This document shows positions 42,427 to 52,014 of a DNA stretch of 64,000 nucleotides, in pieces. Position numbers and translations under genes: made by a program. Position 1 is the first letter of the stretch, and each line of letters opens with the position of its first letter. Source of the DNA: Pseudorhodoferax sp047601025 (GTDB lineage Bacteria; Pseudomonadota; Gammaproteobacteria; Burkholderiales; Burkholderiaceae_C). The DNA lies in the NCBI RefSeq assembly GCF_047601025.1, contig NZ_JASGJZ010000001.1:1054001-1118000 (forward strand), written 5' to 3'. The notes under the pieces are model-generated. The model was not told the DNA's origin. It did not search any database and saw only the letters and a program-made list of their open reading frames with translations.

Positions 42427-43847
42427 CGCGCCCGCGCCCGCGCCCGTCGTTCCGCCAGCTGCTGCTGGCGGCTTTCCTGCTGATCGCGATGCTGCTGGGC
42501 GGCGTGGCGCTGCGCGCGGTGTTCACCTTCGACCTGCTGATCCAGCGCAGCCTGGGCTTCTCGGCGCGCACGCTGCAGCTGGGCGGTGCGGCGCAGTTTC
42601 TCAGCGAGCGCAGCGCCACGGCCGAGCGGGCCGCACGCCAGTCGCTGATCCTGAACGACCTGCCGCTGCGCCGGCGCTTCGCCGAAGCCGCGCGCGAGGC
42701 GCGTGCGACCGTCGACGGCCTGCAGCCGGCCGACCTGCCGCAGGAGCTGGCCGAGCGCTGGCGCGGGCAGATGGGCCGCATCGACCAGCTGATGGACGGC
42801 CCGCAGGACACCGCGCTGGACCGCGAGCGCGCCATCGCCGCCGAGTTCCGCGAGCTGGACGCGCTGAACGTGGCGATCGCGCAGCAGATGCAGGCCACGA
42901 TCGAGCAGCGCCGCCAGGCGCTGAACGCCGAGATCGACGCGCGCCGCGCGCAGACCATGCAGCAGGTGATCGCGATGCTGGTGCTGGCGCTGCTGCTGGC
43001 CATCGCGCTCGGCCTGTGGCTGGCGCGGCCGCTGAAGCGGGTGGAGCGTGCCATCGTCGGCCTGGGCGAGAACCGGCTGGACCAGCCGATCGAGATCCAG
43101 GGCCCCTCCGACGTGCACCGCATCGGCCAGCAGCTGGACTGGCTGCGGCTGCGCCTGTCGGAGCTGGACGCCGACAAGGCCCGCTTCCTGCGCCACATCT
43201 CGCACGAGCTGAAGACGCCGCTGGCCGCGCTGCGCGAGGGCGTCTCGCTGCTGGAAGAGGGCGTGGCCGGCGAGCTGAACGACAACCAGCGCGAGGTCGC
43301 GGGCATCCTGCGCCAGAACACCATGCAGCTGCAGGAGCAGATCGAGGCGCTGCTGCGCTTCAACGCGGCGGCCTTCGAGGCGCGCCAGCTCCGGCGCGAG
43401 CGGGTGGACCTGCTGGCGCTGATCGAGGCCCAGGTCGACGCCCAGCGCCTGCAATGGCGCGCCAACCAGCTCACGGTGCAGGTCGAGGGGCCGAGCGTGA
43501 CGGCGCAGGTGGACGCGGCCAAGATCGGCACGGTGCTGGCCAACCTGCTGTCCAACGCGATCCGCTTCTCGCCGCCGGGCGGGCGCATCGAGCTGCAGTT
43601 GCAGCAGCTCGACCAGCGCGTGCAGATCGACGTGATCGACCAGGGCCCCGGCGTGGCCGCGGCCGACCGCGAGCGCATCTTCGAACCCTTCTACCGTGGC
43701 CAGCGCCAGCCCGAGGGCGTCGTGAAAGGTACTGGCATCGGTCTTTCGATCGTTCACGAATACATCGCAGCGCATGGTGGCAAGATGACGCTGCTGGCCG
43801 GCACGCCCGGCGCCCACTTCCGCATCGAACTGCCCCATGTGTCCTGA
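42423..43847 (+). CDS. glrK: Sensor histidine kinase GlrK (QseE/YfhK) orthologue
   Basis: An inner-membrane histidine kinase, 474 residues. TM1 is about residues 12-33 and TM2 about 180-200, enclosing a helical periplasmic sensor. A HAMP domain (ARPLKRVERAIVGLGENRLDQPI) follows, then HisKA with the phospho-His in RHISHELKTPLAALREG, then HATPase_c with LLSNAIRFSPPGG, DQGPGVAAADRERIFEPFY and GTGIGLSIVHEYIAAHGG. The architecture plus the two downstream genes (lipoprotein, sigma-54 response regulator) identify the glrK-yfhG-glrR (qseE-qseG-qseF) operon, which in enterobacteria senses envelope conditions. The start is TTG at 42423, overlapping the miaB stop (TTGA); no other start precedes TM1. Confidence 0.9.
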   Translation: MTRPRPRPSFRQLLLAAFLLIAMLLGGVALRAVFTFDLLIQRSLGFSARTLQLGGAAQFLSERSATAERAARQSLILNDLPLRRRFAEAAREARATVDGLQPADLPQELAERWRGQMGRIDQLMDGPQDTALDRERAIAAEFRELDALNVAIAQQMQATIEQRRQALNAEIDARRAQTMQQVIAMLVLALLLAIALGLWLARPLKRVERAIVGLGENRLDQPIEIQGPSDVHRIGQQLDWLRLRLSELDADKARFLRHISHELKTPLAALREGVSLLEEGVAGELNDNQREVAGILRQNTMQLQEQIEALLRFNAAAFEARQLRRERVDLLALIEAQVDAQRLQWRANQLTVQVEGPSVTAQVDAAKIGTVLANLLSNAIRFSPPGGRIELQLQQLDQRVQIDVIDQGPGVAAADRERIFEPFYRGQRQPEGVVKGTGIGLSIVHEYIAAHGGKMTLLAGTPGAHFRIELPHVS

Positions 43848-44511
43848 ACCACGCGCGGCCCGCGCGTTCCCTCCCCTTTGGTCTGCGCTGGCCGCCGCCG
43901 TGCTGGCCGGCTGCGCCGTGCCGCCGCCGGCACCGCTGCCGCCGCCCGCCGTCCCGGCCGCGCCCCCGCCGCCGGCCGTGGTCGCGCCGCCGCCGGCCGG
44001 GCCGGTGGTGGCCCTGCCGGTGCAAGGCGGCCTGCCCGGCGGCGTGCGCACGGAAGGCAGCACCACCTCGCACGCCCTGCTCGTCTACGCCGACCGCGTG
44101 CGCCGCATGGCGCCGTCCGAGCTGGCGCAGGAGCTGACGCGGCTGTCGGAAACGCCGGAGCCGCAACGCCAGCCCGGCCAGGAACTGCAGCTGGCGATCG
44201 CGCTGGCGCAGACGCGCGTGCCGGCCGACCTGGCGCGCGCGCTGGGCCTGACCCAGCGCGTGCTGGGCAATCCGCGCGAGGAGGCCCGCGGCCTGTACCC
44301 GCTGGCCGGCATGCTGGCCGCGCGCTACGCCGAGCAGCGCCGGGTGGAGGACGCGCTGGACCGCCAGGCCCAGCAGCTGCGCGACCAGCAGCGCCGCATC
44401 GACCAGCTGAACGAGCGGCTGGAGGCGATGCGCGCGCTCGAGCGCAGCCTGACCTCGCGCCCGGCGCCGGCCAACAACGGTGCGCAGCACCGCCTCCCCC
44501 AGCAGCCCTGA
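43837..44511 (+). CDS. YfhG/QseG-like outer-membrane lipoprotein
   Basis: A 224-residue lipoprotein. The signal peptide ends in the lipobox LAGC (Cys about residue 26). A Pro-rich linker of about 35 residues follows, then a helical domain (HALLVYADRVRRMAPSELAQELTRL; LQLAIALAQTRVPADLARALGL) and a C-terminal coiled coil (LRDQQRRIDQLNERLEAMRALERSL). Its position between glrK and glrR matches enterobacterial yfhG (qseG), whose product interacts with the kinase to control signalling. Sequence identity to QseG is probably low, so the equivalence rests mainly on gene order. The ATG overlaps the end of glrK by 11 bases. Confidence 0.8.
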   Translation: MCPEPRAARAFPPLWSALAAAVLAGCAVPPPAPLPPPAVPAAPPPPAVVAPPPAGPVVALPVQGGLPGGVRTEGSTTSHALLVYADRVRRMAPSELAQELTRLSETPEPQRQPGQELQLAIALAQTRVPADLARALGLTQRVLGNPREEARGLYPLAGMLAARYAEQRRVEDALDRQAQQLRDQQRRIDQLNERLEAMRALERSLTSRPAPANNGAQHRLPQQP

Positions 44512-44512
44512 C

Positions 44513-45919
<1,407 letters not shown>

Positions 45920-45960
45920 GTCCTTGTCGCTCCAGAAGAATCCAGCAAACACCGGTTGAC

Positions 45961-45980
45961 TTGTCGCCGTTTGGCGACAA
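45961..45980 (+). promoter_or_regulatory. Predicted GlrR enhancer (UAS) for opgH
   Basis: TTGTCGCCGTTTGGCGACAA: perfect 8-bp arms around a four-base spacer. It contains TGTC-N10-GACA exactly (45962-45979), the operator reported for GlrR at enterobacterial glmY/glmZ. Its centre is about 128 bases upstream of the predicted sigma-54 transcription start, a usual enhancer distance. Confidence 0.7.
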
Positions 45981-46028
45981 AACCAGGGGGTTCCGGGGCC
46001 GTTTTCCGGGACCGGCCGGCAGGATCCT

Positions 46029-46070
46029 CGAAAAATCCATGCAAGTCTTTGATTCAGCATGGATTTTTCG
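46029..46070. repeat. AT-rich 14-bp perfect inverted repeat
   Basis: CGAAAAATCCATGC (46029-46042) and GCATGGATTTTTCG (46057-46070) are separated by 14 bases that hold the IHF-like site. It is strikingly AT-rich for this genome. It may be an operator, a cruciform or bend element, or a terminator for glrR (T-run inside the right arm). Confidence 0.7.
46042..46054 (-). promoter_or_regulatory. Predicted IHF binding site
   Basis: The minus strand reads AATCAAAGACTTG, a full match to WATCARNNNNTTR. It lies between the GlrR site and the sigma-54 promoter, centred about 50 bases upstream of the predicted start, where IHF bends DNA to bring an activator to sigma-54 polymerase. Confidence 0.65.
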
Positions 46071-46072
46071 GC

Positions 46073-46088
46073 TGGCATGGGGTTTGCA
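46073..46088 (+). promoter_or_regulatory. Sigma-54 (-24/-12) promoter of opgH
   Basis: TGGCATG-GGGT-TTGCA matches the consensus TGGCAYR-N4-TTGCW at every fixed position, with GG (46074-46075) and GC (46086-46087) separated by ten bases. Transcription should start near 46099, which makes an ATG at 46099 unusable in the ordinary way and favours translation from 46141. Confidence 0.85.
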
Positions 46089-46140
46089 CTAGAAGGGCAT
46101 GAGCATCGTCTCCCACCCCTCCACGCAACCCGAGAGCACC

Positions 46141-48186
46141 ATGGACCCACAACACTTCGCCCGCGTCGGCCGGCAGATCGTCGGTCGCGCCTGGGACCAG
46201 CAGCGCAGCGCGCTGCGTGCGGAGCGCCACCCGAACTCGGTCACCGCGCCGCCGGTGAACCGCGGCTCGATGACGCCGCGCCCGTGGCGCGGCTTCTGGA
46301 ACAGCGTGGGCACGGCCCTGCTGATGTCGCTGCCCGGCGTGCGGCCGGCCGCCGCCCGCGTCGCCCAGGCGCCGCAGGAGCCCTGGCAACGGGCCGCCAG
46401 CCGCCGCCGCCTGGCGCTGCTGCTGATCGTGCTGGCCACCACCGCGCTGGCCACCACGCTGTTCGCCGGCATGCAGCCGGACTACGACAACCTGTTCCTG
46501 GAGATCGGCCAGTTGTCGCTGTTCGCGCTGCTGTCGGCCTGGATCGTGTCGGGCTTCGGCACCGCGCTGATGGGCTTCTTCGTCGTGCTGCGCGGCGACC
46601 GGCATGCGCTGTCGGCCCGGCAGGTGCGCGACCACGCGATGCCGACCGGCGCCGATGCGCGCACGGCCATCATCATGCCGATCTGCAACGAGGACGTCGC
46701 CACCGTGTTCGCCGGCCTGCGCGCCACCTGCGAGTCGGTGCTGGCCACCGGCCACGGCCGCGCCTTCGACGTGTTCGTGCTGTCCGACAGCAACGACCCG
46801 GAGAAGCAGCGCGCCGAGCGCGCCGCCTGGGAAGACCTGCGCGCCGTGCTGGCCGCCGAGGGCCAGGGCGCCCCGGGCATCGAGGTCTACTACCGCCTGC
46901 GCACGCGGCGCACGCACCGCAAGGCCGGCAACGTGGCCGACTTCTGCCGCCGCTGGGGCAAGGACTACAAGTACATGGTCGTGCTGGACGCCGACAGCGT
47001 CATGAGCGGCGACTGCCTGACCTCCATGGTCAAGCTGATGCAAGCCCATCCGCGCGCCGGCATCATCCAGACCGCCACGCAGTCGATCGGCCACCAGACG
47101 CTGCACGCCCGCGCGCAGCAGTTCGCCTCGCGCATGACCGGCCGCCTGTTCACGCTGGGCATGCAGTACTGGCAGCTGGGCGAGTCCCACTACTGGGGCC
47201 ACAACGCCATCATCCGCGTCCAGCCCTTCATGGAGCACTGCGCGCTGGCCCCGATCAAGGGCACGGGCGGCCTGTCCGGCGGCATCCTGTCGCACGACTT
47301 CGTCGAGGCCGCGCTGATGCGCCGCGCCGGCTTCCACGTGTGGCTGGTGTCCGACCTGGTCGGCAGCTACGAGCAACAGCCGCCGGACCTGCTGTCCGAG
47401 CTGCAGCGCGACCGCCGCTGGTGCCAGGGCAACCTGCAGAACGCGCGCCTGATGGCCGAGCCCGGCATCGCCGGCGTGCACCGCGCGATGTTCGCGACCG
47501 GCGCCATGTCCTACCTGTCGGCCCCGCTGTGGCTGGCCTTCATGACGCTGGGCACCGCGCTGTGGCTGAACGGCCATGCCCAGGCCACCGGCCTGGCCGG
47601 CGTGGGCCAGGCCCTGTCGGCCGTGCCGGGCGAGCTGGTCGGCCTGTGGGTCTGGACGCTGGCCGTGCTGTTCCTGCCGCGCGTGCTGGGCATCGCCGCC
47701 GTGCTGATCCAGGGCGAGCAGCGCCGCTACGGCGGCACCTTCGGCCTGGTCAAGAGCGCCGCGCTGGAAGCCTTCATGGCCATGCTGCAGTCGCCGGTGC
47801 GCATGCTGGCCCACTCGTTGTTCGTGCTGGTCGCGCTGACCGGCCTGAAGCTGGAGTGGAAGTCGCCCCCGCGGGAAGCCGCGGCCCTGCGCTGGCGCGA
47901 TGCCGCGCGCAGCCTGGCACCGATGAGCGGCGTGATCGCGCTGCTGGCCGCCGGCATCGCGCTGATCGACCCGAGCGCGCTGGTGTGGCTGCTGCCGGTG
48001 GGCCTGCCGCTGCTGCTGGCCATCCCCGTCAGCGTGCTGACCAGCCGCAGCGACCTGGGCGCCGCCATGCGCCGCCAGCGCTGGCTGCTGATCCCCGAGG
48101 AAAGCTGGTCGCCGGCCGTGCTGCGCCGCGCCTGGATGCACGCCAGGCTGCCGCTGCGGCAGACGCCGCTGGCACTGGCCGCCTGA
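46141..48186 (+). CDS. opgH: Osmoregulated periplasmic glucan glucosyltransferase OpgH/MdoH
   Basis: An inner-membrane family 2 glycosyltransferase making the beta-glucan backbone of osmoregulated periplasmic glucans from UDP-glucose; 681 residues. Two N-terminal helices precede the cytoplasmic GT domain: IIMPICNEDVATVFAGL, VLDADSVMSGDCL (DxD), GGILSHDFVEAALMRR and the (Q/R)xxRW motif LQRDRRWCQGNLQN. About five C-terminal helices follow. It is shorter at the N-terminus than E. coli OpgH (about 850). The usual partner opgG is not adjacent. The start at 46141 is favoured over an ATG at 46099 because the sigma-54 start site falls at about 46099. A terminator follows directly, so this is a single-gene transcription unit. 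Confidence 0.93.
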   Translation: MDPQHFARVGRQIVGRAWDQQRSALRAERHPNSVTAPPVNRGSMTPRPWRGFWNSVGTALLMSLPGVRPAAARVAQAPQEPWQRAASRRRLALLLIVLATTALATTLFAGMQPDYDNLFLEIGQLSLFALLSAWIVSGFGTALMGFFVVLRGDRHALSARQVRDHAMPTGADARTAIIMPICNEDVATVFAGLRATCESVLATGHGRAFDVFVLSDSNDPEKQRAERAAWEDLRAVLAAEGQGAPGIEVYYRLRTRRTHRKAGNVADFCRRWGKDYKYMVVLDADSVMSGDCLTSMVKLMQAHPRAGIIQTATQSIGHQTLHARAQQFASRMTGRLFTLGMQYWQLGESHYWGHNAIIRVQPFMEHCALAPIKGTGGLSGGILSHDFVEAALMRRAGFHVWLVSDLVGSYEQQPPDLLSELQRDRRWCQGNLQNARLMAEPGIAGVHRAMFATGAMSYLSAPLWLAFMTLGTALWLNGHAQATGLAGVGQALSAVPGELVGLWVWTLAVLFLPRVLGIAAVLIQGEQRRYGGTFGLVKSAALEAFMAMLQSPVRMLAHSLFVLVALTGLKLEWKSPPREAAALRWRDAARSLAPMSGVIALLAAGIALIDPSALVWLLPVGLPLLLAIPVSVLTSRSDLGAAMRRQRWLLIPEESWSPAVLRRAWMHARLPLRQTPLALAA

Positions 48187-48203
48187 GCCGCCACGCCCCA
48201 CGG

Positions 48204-48236
48204 AACGCCCCGCCCCCCGCGGGGCGTTTTCGTTTT
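48204..48236 (+). terminator. Intrinsic terminator of opgH
   Basis: AACGCCCCGC/GCGGGGCGTT with a five-C loop (48204-48228), then TTCGTTTT. It lies 18 bases after the opgH stop. Confidence 0.9.
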
Positions 48237-48390
48237 CCGCCGCAGCAGCCCCATACGCATTGCGCGCACACCCCGCACGAAAATCGATGCTTGGAAGCCG
48301 CGCCCGGCCTGCCTAGGATGCAGGGCCGGGCGGCGGTCCAATGGCGCGGCCGCGCGGCCCGGCTCCACTCTCCAAGCAAGGCACTTTCCC

Positions 48391-49449
48391 ATGACATCTT
48401 TCCGCCCGTTCCTCCAACCCGCGGCCTGGCTGGCCGCCGCGGCCCTGCTGGCCGGCTGCGCCACGGGGCCGGGGCCAGCGGCCTCCGTCGCCGCCGCGCC
48501 GGCGCCCGCGGCAGCGGCCGCGCCGATCCGCGTCAAGGTCTTCGTCGCCGCCATGTTCGAGATCGGCCGGAACACGGGCGACCGCGCCGGCGAGTTCCAG
48601 CACTGGTACGAGCGCTACTGGCAGAACGCCACGCCCATCCGCGTGGCCGGCGCCATCGCGCCCGTGTACTGCAACAGCGACGGCGTGTGCGGCGCGGTGC
48701 TGGGCATGGGCAAGGTCAATTCCTCGGCGTCGATGCAGGCCATCCTGCTGAACCCGGCCTTCGACTTCTCCCAGGCCTACTACCTGATCACCGGCGTGGC
48801 CGGCACGCCGCCGTCCCGCGGCACCATCGGCGACGTGTTCTGGGGCAGCTGGCTGGTCGACTACGACCTGGGCCACCGCTGGGCGCCGGAGGAAAACACG
48901 CCGGGCGCGCCGACCTTCATGCCGCGCAAGGGCTACGAGGAATACCGGCGCTTCCGGCTCAACCCCGCGCTGCTCGGCTGGGCCATGCAGCTGTCGGCCG
49001 GCACGCCGCTGAAGGACTCGGACAGCGCCCGGGCCTACCGGCTGCGCTACCCCGATCCGCGGGCGCGCCGCGCGCCGTCCGTGGGCGAGGGCACGCACGT
49101 GACGGGCGACACCTTCTTCCACGGCCCCGGCCTGTCCAAGGAGGCGCAGTACATCGCCAAGCTCTACGGCGCGGACGACTACGTCATCACCGAGATGGAA
49201 GCCGCCGCGATCACGCTGGTGATCCAGCGCACGCATGGCACCGAGCGCGTGATGAGCCTGCGCGGCGCCGTCAACTTCGACCAGGGCAACCCGCGCGAGA
49301 CCACGCTGCAGCACCTGGACCCGGCGCCCGGCGAGACCGCCGGCGGCTTCGCCGAGACGGTGGACAACATCGCGCGCGTCGGCGAGCGCGTGGTCGACCA
49401 CATCGTGAGCCAGTGGCCGGAATGGTCGGCCGGCGTGCCGCCGCGCTGA
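48391..49449 (+). CDS. NUP-family (purine nucleoside permease-like) lipoprotein
   Basis: A 352-residue protein related to the NUP family (named from Candida purine nucleoside permease), with a fold akin to nucleoside phosphorylases. The signal peptide ends in the lipobox LLAGC (Cys22), so it is probably a lipoprotein, followed by an Ala/Pro linker. Family segments: VKVFVAAMFEIGRNTGDRAGE at the start of the domain, YYLITGVAGTPPSRGTIGDVFW, THVTGDTFFHGPGLSKEAQY, and ITEMEAAAITLVIQRTH. The predicted role is nucleoside binding or cleavage in the periplasm, not proven. AAGGCA precedes the ATG. It stands alone after the opgH terminator. Confidence 0.8.
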   Translation: MTSFRPFLQPAAWLAAAALLAGCATGPGPAASVAAAPAPAAAAAPIRVKVFVAAMFEIGRNTGDRAGEFQHWYERYWQNATPIRVAGAIAPVYCNSDGVCGAVLGMGKVNSSASMQAILLNPAFDFSQAYYLITGVAGTPPSRGTIGDVFWGSWLVDYDLGHRWAPEENTPGAPTFMPRKGYEEYRRFRLNPALLGWAMQLSAGTPLKDSDSARAYRLRYPDPRARRAPSVGEGTHVTGDTFFHGPGLSKEAQYIAKLYGADDYVITEMEAAAITLVIQRTHGTERVMSLRGAVNFDQGNPRETTLQHLDPAPGETAGGFAETVDNIARVGERVVDHIVSQWPEWSAGVPPR

Positions 49450-49813
49450 TCCTGCCTGCGCCCTCACAGGTACCGCATCGAGGTGGCGCGCAGCGCGCCC
49501 GGTGCACAAGGCACCGGAGCGGCTGCACGTGGCCGCCAGCGTCGCCAGATCCTGAAGCGAGCTGGTCTGGAAGCCGTTGTTCGCGCTGCCGGTGCTGAAC
49601 CGGCTGCAAGGCGGCATCGTGGTGCCCGCGCAGCGCGCCCTGCCGCAGTGCACGCAGAACTTCGCGGGCCGCCGGGGCGCGCCGGCTGGCGCAGCGGGAG
49701 CAGGAAGCCGCCGCGCAGCAGGACCATCTGCGCGCAGCGCGGCCCCGGGACTCTGCATCCGAGATGCCGCGGCGCGGCGCGCGCGCCTATGCTGGCGGCC
49801 CGAAGGCGAAGCC
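49450..49813. other. Non-coding or decayed interval
   Basis: 364 bases between the NUP gene and the methyltransferase pseudogene. There is no terminator with a U-run, no tRNA, and no good ribosome binding site. A minus-strand frame around 49560-49700 gives a short, non-GC-biased peptide with paired cysteines (FCVHCGRARC, then SRFSTGSANNGFQTSSLQ). It may be a remnant of a lost gene, but I cannot name it. Confidence 0.3.
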
Positions 49814-50528
49814 ATGCACGATCCCGCCGCCAAGTTCGACGCCGAACGCGCCGCCGAATACGCACGACAGAGCCGCATCGCGCTGGCCGGCTACGAGGCC
49901 TGCCACGAGCTGGCGGCCTGCCTGCTGGCAGGCGGCGCAGGGACCGGCCCCGCACGAAGCCGCCCCGCGCACGATGCTGGTGGTCGGCGCCGGCGGCACG
50001 GCGCAGGAGATCCAGTGCATGGCGCGCCTGCAGCCCCAATGGCGCTTCACGGCCGTCGACCCCTCGCCGCAGATGCTGGGCCAGGCCATGGCCCGGCTGC
50101 GGGCGCTGGGCCTGGCGCGGCAGACCGAAGCCGTGCTCGGCACCGTGCAGGAGCTGCCGGCCGCCCGGCGCTTCGATGCCGCCACGCTGATCGGCGTGCT
50201 GCACCACCAGAACGGCGACGATGCCAAGCAGGCCGTGCTGCGCTCGATCGCGGAGCGGCTGCCGTCCGGCGCGCCGCTGGTGCTGGCCGGCAACAGCCAA
50301 GCCTATGCGAGCCGCCCGCTGCGGCTCAAGGCCTGGGCCGAGCGCTGGCGCATGGCGGGCGCCGGGCCCGAGGAAGCGCAGGCCAAGTTCGCAAAGATCC
50401 TGCACGCTGCCGATCCACCGGCCTCGGAGCAGGCCCTGCTGCGACTGATGGCGGAGACCGGCTTCGTGCGCGCCGAACGCTTCTTCGCGAGCCTGTTCTG
50501 GACCGGCTGGATCGCGTTCCGCGTTTGA
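49814..50528 (+). pseudogene. SAM-dependent methyltransferase interrupted by a frameshift
   Basis: The N-terminal part begins at the ATG 49814 (MHDPAAKFDAERAAEYARQS...ACHELAACLLA) in one frame. From about 49930 the remaining protein continues in the next frame: MLVVGAGGTAQEI (glycine-rich SAM motif I), FTAVDPSPQML (acidic motif II loop), FDAATLIGVLHHQNGDDAK, and a C-terminal FFASLFWTGWIAF. Joined, they give one class I methyltransferase of about 237 residues resembling CmoA-like enzymes. The break lies near CTGGCAGGCGGCG (about 49925-49937); removing one base restores a continuous frame. It is a real mutation, a sequencing error or, less likely, programmed frameshifting. The start lacks a clear ribosome binding site. 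Confidence 0.8.
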
Positions 50529-50541
50529 GCTGCGGGCAAGG

Positions 50542-51927
50542 CTAGAACGGCAGCTTGGGCATGCCGCCCCCGCCGCCCATCAGCCCCTTCATGCCACCCA
50601 TGCGCTTCATCATCTTCATGAGGCCGCCGCCCTTCATCTTCTTCATCATCTCCTGCATCTGGCCGAACTCGTTGAGCAGGCGGTTGACCTCCTGCACCTG
50701 CACGCCGGCGCCGGCGGCGATACGGCGCTTGCGCGTGGCCTTGATCAGCTCGGGCTTGCGGCGCTCCAGCGCCGTCATGCTGTGGATGATGCCCTGCTTG
50801 CGGCGGATCTCGCGCTCGGCGCGGTCCATGTCCATCTGGCCGGCCTTGGCCGACAGCTGCGTGGGCAGCTTGTCCATCAGCGTGGACAGGCCGCCCATCT
50901 GGTTCATCTGCTGGATCTGCGCCAGGAAGTCGTTCAGGTCGAAGCCCTCGCCGCTCTTGACCTTGGCCGCCAGCTTCTGCGCCGCGGCCACGTCCACGTT
51001 GGCCGTGACCTGCTCGACCAGCGCCACGATGTCGCCCATGCCCAGCACGCGGCCGGCGTGGCGCTCGGCGTCGAAGGCCTCCAGGCCGTCGATCTTCTCG
51101 CTGGTGCCGGCGAACTTGATCGGCGCGCCGGTGACGTGGCGCGCCGACAGCGCGGCGCCGCCGCGCGAGTCGCCGTCGGTCTTGGTCAGCACGATGCCGG
51201 TGAGCGGCAGCGCCGCGCCGAAGGCCTTGGCCACGTTCATCGCGTCCTGGCCCTGCATGGCGTCGACGACGAACAGCGTCTCCACCGGGTTCAGGACCTG
51301 GTGCAGCTCGCGGATCTCGCGCATCAGCGCCTCGTCCACCGCCAAGCGGCCGGCGGTGTCGACGATCAGCACGTCGAAGTAGTGGCGCCGGGCGTGGTCC
51401 AGCGCGGCGCGCGCGATGTCCACCGGCCGCTGGTCGCCGGCGCTGGGGAACCATTCCGCGCCGGCCTGCCGGGTGACGGTCTTGAGCTGCTCGATGGCGG
51501 CCGGGCGGTAGACGTCGGCCGAGACCGTCAGCACCTTCTTCTTGCGCTTGTCGGTCAGCAGCTTGGCCAGCTTGGCCGTGGTCGTGGTCTTGCCGGTGCC
51601 CTGCAGGCCGGCCATCAGGATCACGGCCGGCGGCTGCGCGGCCAGGTTCAGCTCGGTCTGGCCCTGGCCCATGGTGGCGGCCAGCTCGCGGTTGACGATG
51701 CCGACCAGCGCCTGCCCGGGCGACAGCGAGCCCAGCACCTCCTGGCCCAGCGCCTTGTCCTTCACGCGGGCGATGAAGTCGCGCACCACGGGCAGGGCCA
51801 CGTCGGCCTCCAGCAGCGCCATGCGCACCTCGCGCAGCATGGCGGTGACGTTGTCTTCGGTGATGCGGGCCTGGCCGCGGATCTGCTTGACCAGGCGCGA
51901 GAGTTTTTCGGTGAGGGCGGACGCCAT
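50542..51927 (-). CDS. ffh: Signal recognition particle protein Ffh
   Basis: The SRP54 GTPase (461 residues) that with 4.5S RNA targets nascent membrane proteins to FtsY. N domain: LSRLVKQIRGQARITEDNV. G domain: GLQGTGKTTTTAKLAK (G1), the insertion box region TVSADVYRPAAIEQL, DTAGRLAVDEALM (G3), LTKTDGDSRGG (G4), GTSEKIDGLEAFDAERHAGR. The M domain is Met-rich (MQEMMKKMKGGGLMKMMKRM). Length is normal. It is divergent from the cytochrome assembly gene and convergent, 13 bases apart, with the methyltransferase remnant. Confidence 0.98.
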   Translation of the reverse strand: MASALTEKLSRLVKQIRGQARITEDNVTAMLREVRMALLEADVALPVVRDFIARVKDKALGQEVLGSLSPGQALVGIVNRELAATMGQGQTELNLAAQPPAVILMAGLQGTGKTTTTAKLAKLLTDKRKKKVLTVSADVYRPAAIEQLKTVTRQAGAEWFPSAGDQRPVDIARAALDHARRHYFDVLIVDTAGRLAVDEALMREIRELHQVLNPVETLFVVDAMQGQDAMNVAKAFGAALPLTGIVLTKTDGDSRGGAALSARHVTGAPIKFAGTSEKIDGLEAFDAERHAGRVLGMGDIVALVEQVTANVDVAAAQKLAAKVKSGEGFDLNDFLAQIQQMNQMGGLSTLMDKLPTQLSAKAGQMDMDRAEREIRRKQGIIHSMTALERRKPELIKATRKRRIAAGAGVQVQEVNRLLNEFGQMQEMMKKMKGGGLMKMMKRMGGMKGLMGGGGGMPKLPF

Positions 51928-52014
51928 GGTGGTCCTTCGCTCCGCGGCGGGAGCCTGTTGCGGGAGACGGGAAACAGCGGCCGGGCCGCAGGGGCGAGCC
52001 GCTAAACTGCCGGG

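Noticed and set aside
46099..46140. ATG at 46099 as start of OpgH
   Set aside because: It coincides with the predicted sigma-54 transcription start, so its AGAAGG would not be transcribed. The ATG at 46141 gives a normal leader.
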